From assembly GCA_024404655.1 (NCBI GenBank), contig JAKSPR010000017.1, positions 1 through 16,708 of the forward strand: a stretch of 16,708 bases of DNA. Direction: 5' to 3'. Source of the stretch: Clostridia bacterium (GTDB lineage Bacteria > Bacillota > Clostridia > Oscillospirales > CAG-272). Numbering within the stretch: position 1 is the first letter of the stretch; each line of letters opens with the position of its first letter. The notes under the pieces were generated by a model, which ran no database searches, was not told where the DNA came from, and was given only the letters and a program-made list of their open reading frames with translations. Shown piece after piece: positions 14,801 to 16,708 of this stretch. The translations under genes were made by a program, and so were the position numbers.

Positions 14801-14921
14801 TAAGAGAATCGACAGTTTCGGCACGGCCGATCTCACGGAACATCTTTGCTGCATAGAGTTCCAGAATATTGTCGAACTTGGTGTAAGTCCGTTCAATATA
14901 CGCATTTTGGTTCATTGCCAT
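11817..14921 (-). CDS. Alpha-mannosidase, glycoside hydrolase family 38
   Basis: A cytoplasmic, zinc-dependent retaining alpha-mannosidase of 1034 residues that trims mannose from imported glycans. The N-terminal accessory domain ends near 255. The catalytic domain holds GHSHMDTAWLWP (266-277; zinc ligands H269 and D271), the nucleophile D381 in WLPDTFGYN, and H577 in NQFHDILPGT. The C-terminal beta-sandwich includes IQFGHVDRPTTRNT and EVCNHKWSDIS, as in other bacterial GH38 enzymes. No signal peptide is seen. The start at 14921 is chosen because AAAGGA precedes it and the longer frame to 15050 runs through the promoter. It has its own promoter and terminator and is a single-gene unit. Codon choice is strongly biased, which suggests high expression. 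No specific sugar transporter is next to it. Confidence 0.93.
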   Translation of the reverse strand: MAMNQNAYIERTYTKFDNILELYAAKMFREIGRAETVDSLMTAEHLRVPPEASLCKPAAPGTKWGGEYENIWLETEFTVPAEADGKMLCAIPEAEAVEILCFRNGKPAGIINSKNNFLGGMHSAFFVDKCAKAGTTYKLAFECYAGHTAYGCYPYENYGADETKPFGNFDHTYHGIRFAIVDELMRDFVFDLATVLQMARLKDNNFLALRAHEALMNAFPYLIGDVNVADDEDLHEACAVMREKLAPALAKTEHPETMRGHVGVIGHSHMDTAWLWPVSETIRKCARTYSETLNLMDIYPDYTFIQSSALHLEWMKDYYPEIFEGIKQKVAEGRYEPNGGVWVECDCNITGGEAMVRQFLYGQRFTEKELGYRSDAFWLPDTFGYNGAIPQIMHGAGVKYFYTTKMSWADLNHFPADTFLWRGIDGTEVLTHLNVMHLMPDVTTLTRAVGDIRDKHSADRRLAAYGFGDGGGGPTFGQLEFLSRTKDLPGMPEIHPVTASSFMQELEADRDRLPVYDGELYLELHRGTLTSMHEVKQNNRQAEIALYEMELFNVLSGKPTADSHDVLYKTLLKNQFHDILPGTCITKVYDIAIPEMRKMIADTKEITAGFVDSMTKADNSVMSFYNPLAFDRDDIAVIDGALGLDGMETQVYTDMEGCEKTAAAVRIPAMEAACAMKTAPAAAASVFKADGNTLVTPYYDVVFDEAGSIASLVDKRVPGGREVRNPAGAPLGTLWFGENMPSAWDNWEIEDDIFKKLSPVTSLISRDVVSDGCVEYRVRAQYKIGKKSSAIIDTVFYAKNPRIDFEMKIDWHERHHLIKAGFDVNVRSATFKNEIQFGHVDRPTTRNTPLEAAKFEVCNHKWSDISETRYGVAVLNNGKYGISCEGSDMRLTIVQGGCRPDPITDYGVHKTVYSLLPHVGSFDADTVVKPAYALNVPAMAVSGILHAPKLFSISAPGIICEAVKNAEDRENAYVLRLYECERNAANCTLTVPGAKHVYVSNLLEEVSGELEIKDGVVVLPAFRPFEIKTIIVER

Positions 14922-14990
14922 AACAGATATATTCCTTTCCGAAATGTTAATATGGTCGGGATCGGGTTCTTTGGGAAAACCCACGATACT

Positions 14991-15019
14991 ATGATACCAT
15001 ACAGCCGACGTTCTGTCAA
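14991..15019 (-). promoter_or_regulatory. Sigma-A promoter of the alpha-mannosidase gene
   Basis: A consensus TTGACA (15019-15014) and TATCAT (14996-14991) on the - strand with a 17-bp spacer. Transcription would start near 14984, with a leader of about 60 bases that holds a short GGGTT/AACCC stem (14982-14964). Confidence 0.85.
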
Positions 15020-15026
15020 GGAAAAA

Positions 15027-15043
15027 TTCACATGGTCTGTGAA
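15027..15043 (-). promoter_or_regulatory. Inverted repeat upstream of the mannosidase -35 box
   Basis: TTCACA and TGTGAA form perfect 6-bp arms around a 5-base centre (17 bp in all), ending 7 bases upstream of the -35 box. The position suits an activator or a repressor of a sugar-use gene. The arm order is opposite to the CRP consensus, so it is not a CRP site. Confidence 0.45.
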
Positions 15044-15060
15044 AGATCACATACTATATG

Positions 15061-15094
15061 AAAAAACCTTGCTGCCGGAATCACGGCAGCAAGG
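15061..15094 (-). terminator. Rho-independent terminator of the ABC importer operon
   Basis: On the - strand CCTTGCTGCCG (15094-15084) and CGGCAGCAAGG (15077-15067) form a perfect 11-bp stem with a 6-base loop, followed by TTTTTT (15066-15061). It begins 20 bases past the permease stop and separates the importer from the mannosidase. Confidence 0.93.
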
Positions 15095-15113
15095 CGGAAA
15101 TGATATAGGTTTT

Positions 15114-16106
15114 TCAGCGTTCCTCGCGGAAGTATGCCAGACCCAGACTTGCCGGAGGCTGGTTTTCTTTCTTTCTGCGCAGACTGGTGATGATCAGAAC
15201 GATGATGGTGATGGCGTAGGGCAGCATTTTGAAGATCTCCTGGCTGGAACGGGTAAGACCGCTCATGTAGAAGTTCATCCAGTAGAGGATACCGAACAGG
15301 TATGCACCCCAGATGGCATTGACGGACTTCCATGTGGTGAAAATGACCAGTGCCAGAGCAAGCCAGCCCAGACCTTCAATGGTGCCGTCGTTTGCCCAGG
15401 TACCTTTGGTGTAGTCCATGACGTAATAAAGACCGCCGAGACCGCAGATACCGGCACCGATACAGGTTGCAAGGTACTTGTAGACCGTGACATTGATACC
15501 GGCAGCATCAGCCGTTGCAGGGTTTTCGCCAACAGCACGGAGATTCAGACCCGTGCGGGTACGGCTTAAGAAGACCTGCATCACAATGGCGACGATAATG
15601 GCAAAGTATACAAGGAAACCATAGGAGAAGAAGATGTTGCCGAAGGTGCCGAGGGAGGCCAGAGCCGGGATGTTGGCACGGAAGGCGTTGGAGGTCGCCG
15701 CGACGGAAATCTGACCGACACCACCGGCCAGCTTGTTCAAAGAACCGCCGAAGAAGTTGCCCACGCCTGAACCGAAGATGGTCAGCGCAAGACCCGTGAC
15801 GTTCTGGTTGGCACGCAGGGTAATGGTCAGGAAACTATAGATCAGACCGCCGAGGGCAGAGGCAAGGAACGCACAGAGAAAGGCAATGATGACACAGACG
15901 ATGGGATTGGGTGTTTCCACTGCACGCTCATAGAAAAACGCGCCGGTCAGGGAGGCGATACTGCCGAGGTACATGATGCCGGGAACACCGAGGTTCAGGT
16001 TACCGGTTTTCTCGGTCAGGATTTCGCCGATGGAGCCGAACATGATGACCGTACCGAAGTAGATGGCGGCCTGCAAAAGGGAAATCAGAGAAGATAACGT
16101 AATCAT
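15114..16106 (-). CDS. ABC transporter permease, BmpD-NupOPQ (nucleoside) type
   Basis: A membrane permease of 330 residues of the PF02653 (BPD_transp_2) family, closest in motifs to NupQ/YufQ, the second permease of a basic-membrane-protein-type nucleoside importer. Landmarks are IGEILTEKTGNLNLGVPGIMYLG near the N-terminus, VTGLALTIFGSGVGNFFGG in the first third, and the cytoplasmic loop LNLRAVGENPATADAAGINVTVYKYL in the middle, which contacts the ATPase. Eight to ten hydrophobic segments are visible. It overlaps the upstream permease gene by 4 bp (16103-16106) and is the last gene before a strong terminator. The ATPase and lipoprotein genes expected in such an operon must lie to the right, outside the window. 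Nucleoside or purine uptake is inferred from the family and is not proven for this copy. Confidence 0.88.
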   Translation of the reverse strand: MITLSSLISLLQAAIYFGTVIMFGSIGEILTEKTGNLNLGVPGIMYLGSIASLTGAFFYERAVETPNPIVCVIIAFLCAFLASALGGLIYSFLTITLRANQNVTGLALTIFGSGVGNFFGGSLNKLAGGVGQISVAATSNAFRANIPALASLGTFGNIFFSYGFLVYFAIIVAIVMQVFLSRTRTGLNLRAVGENPATADAAGINVTVYKYLATCIGAGICGLGGLYYVMDYTKGTWANDGTIEGLGWLALALVIFTTWKSVNAIWGAYLFGILYWMNFYMSGLTRSSQEIFKMLPYAITIIVLIITSLRRKKENQPPASLGLAYFREER

Positions 16107-16708
16107 TTTGCGGATTCCTCCTTTGTTTCGGTTTCGGTCTTGGGAGCAGAGACAGCAGCTGCAGATGCAGCAGGCGCGTCTGCCGTGTGATGTTTGCCGC
16201 GGAAGACGAGCTCATAGTTGATGAAGAATTCGGAACCGAGCACGAAGAACAGGATGATACCCTGAATCATCTCGGAGGCATAGTCATTCAGATTGAAGAC
16301 CGATGCAATTTCGCCCGCACCTTTTTCAAGGAAAGCAAGGAGCAGGGAGAACAGAATCATCACAAAGGAGTTGAATTGGGAAAGCCATGCAACGATGATG
16401 GCCGTAAAGCCGCGTCCGCCGGCCGTGTTGGTGGAGATCGTGTGGCTCGCACCGGAGACTGCAATGAAGCCGGACAGACCGCAGATCGCACCGGAGATGA
16501 TCATGGTGCGGATGATGACTTTGGCGACATTGATACCGGCATAACGCGCGGTATTCTCGGATTCACCGACGACCTGGATTTCGTAGCCCTGCTTGGAGGA
16601 ACGCAGATAGAAGAACATCGCAACGGTCAGAATCAGAACAATGACCACGTTCCAGCCGTATTCCAGTCCGAATAATTTTCCGAACCAACCGGCGTGCGTG
16701 TCGCCGTT
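16103..16708 (-). CDS. ABC transporter permease, NupP type (5' end beyond window)
   Basis: The C-terminal 201 residues of the first permease of the same importer; the frame is still open at the right edge, so the start is outside. The loop GYEIQVVGESENTARYAGINV, a coupling region typical of this family, is followed by membrane segments and GGRGFTAIIVAWLSQFNSFVMILFSLLLAFLEKGA. The end is an unusual hydrophilic tail rich in Ala, Thr, Glu and Lys (after YELVFRGKHH, about 32 residues), beyond the last membrane segment. The GTG at 16648 is an internal codon, not the start, because coding homology continues upstream of it. It overlaps the second permease by 4 bp. A typical member has about 350 residues, so roughly 150 are missing. 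Confidence 0.85.
   Translation of the reverse strand, partial: NGDTHAGWFGKLFGLEYGWNVVIVLILTVAMFFYLRSSKQGYEIQVVGESENTARYAGINVAKVIIRTMIISGAICGLSGFIAVSGASHTISTNTAGGRGFTAIIVAWLSQFNSFVMILFSLLLAFLEKGAGEIASVFNLNDYASEMIQGIILFFVLGSEFFINYELVFRGKHHTADAPAASAAAVSAPKTETETKEESAK

Noticed and set aside
3933..14996. Shared GGTATCATA around the -10 boxes of the SGNH and mannosidase promoters as a common regulatory element
   Set aside because: The shared bases are mostly the -10 box itself; the flanks differ, so coincidence is sufficient.
15027..15043. CRP site upstream of the mannosidase gene
   Set aside because: The arms are in the opposite order to TGTGA-N6-TCACA and the spacing differs; kept only as an unassigned inverted repeat.
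11934..15569. A 1211-residue protein on the + strand
   Set aside because: It is antisense to a GH38 enzyme and a permease with intact motifs, crosses a strong terminator and promoter, and its product is compositionally odd with no recognisable motif. Treated as a codon-bias shadow.

Overview
This 16.7 kb window looks like the chromosome of a spore-forming, moderately GC-rich Clostridia-type Firmicute (gut Oscillospirales/Ruminococcaceae-like). The reasons are spoIIR, a YtvI-like membrane protein, a SAM-I riboswitch ahead of metK, strong AAAGGAG-type Shine-Dalgarno sites, sigma-A promoters and U-tailed terminators. I see no rRNA, tRNA, CRISPR array, insertion sequence or phage gene. Nearly all genes lie on the - strand; only spoIIR is on +.

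Layout from left to right. (1) 1-1124 (-): YtvI-like AI-2E-family membrane protein, cut by the window edge. (2) 1221-3867 (-): a compact SGNH hydrolase, SDR oxidoreductase and PhnP-like metallo-beta-lactamase-fold hydrolase operon, driven from a promoter at 3933-3961. (3) 4052-4777 (+): spoIIR, divergent from that operon and convergent with mreB. (4) 4788-10440 (-): metK, a 99-residue membrane-anchored protein, recD2, comF and an mreB-family gene. No terminator is visible between them, so the SAM-I riboswitch, its terminator and a sigma-A promoter at 10502-10690 may lead the whole cluster. (5) 10799-11655 (-): a short DtxR-family metal-dependent repressor translationally coupled to a COG2426 'small multidrug export' membrane protein, with a palindrome inside its promoter. 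(6) 11817-14921 (-): a cytoplasmic GH38 alpha-mannosidase with its own promoter and terminator. (7) 15114-16708 (-): two permease genes, the second cut by the edge, of a BmpD-NupOPQ-type ABC importer, closed by a strong terminator.

Most of the window is core metabolism, DNA repair, cell shape, sporulation and nutrient uptake. I do not see a clear new defence or mobile system. The least explained parts are the SGNH-SDR-MBL operon, the DtxR-like/COG2426 pair with its promoter palindrome, the conserved-looking but unrecognised 99-residue protein next to recD2, and several candidate regulatory structures: a terminator loop complementary to riboswitch P1, an inverted repeat upstream of the mannosidase promoter, and a possible Shine-Dalgarno-masking stem before the ytvI-like gene.
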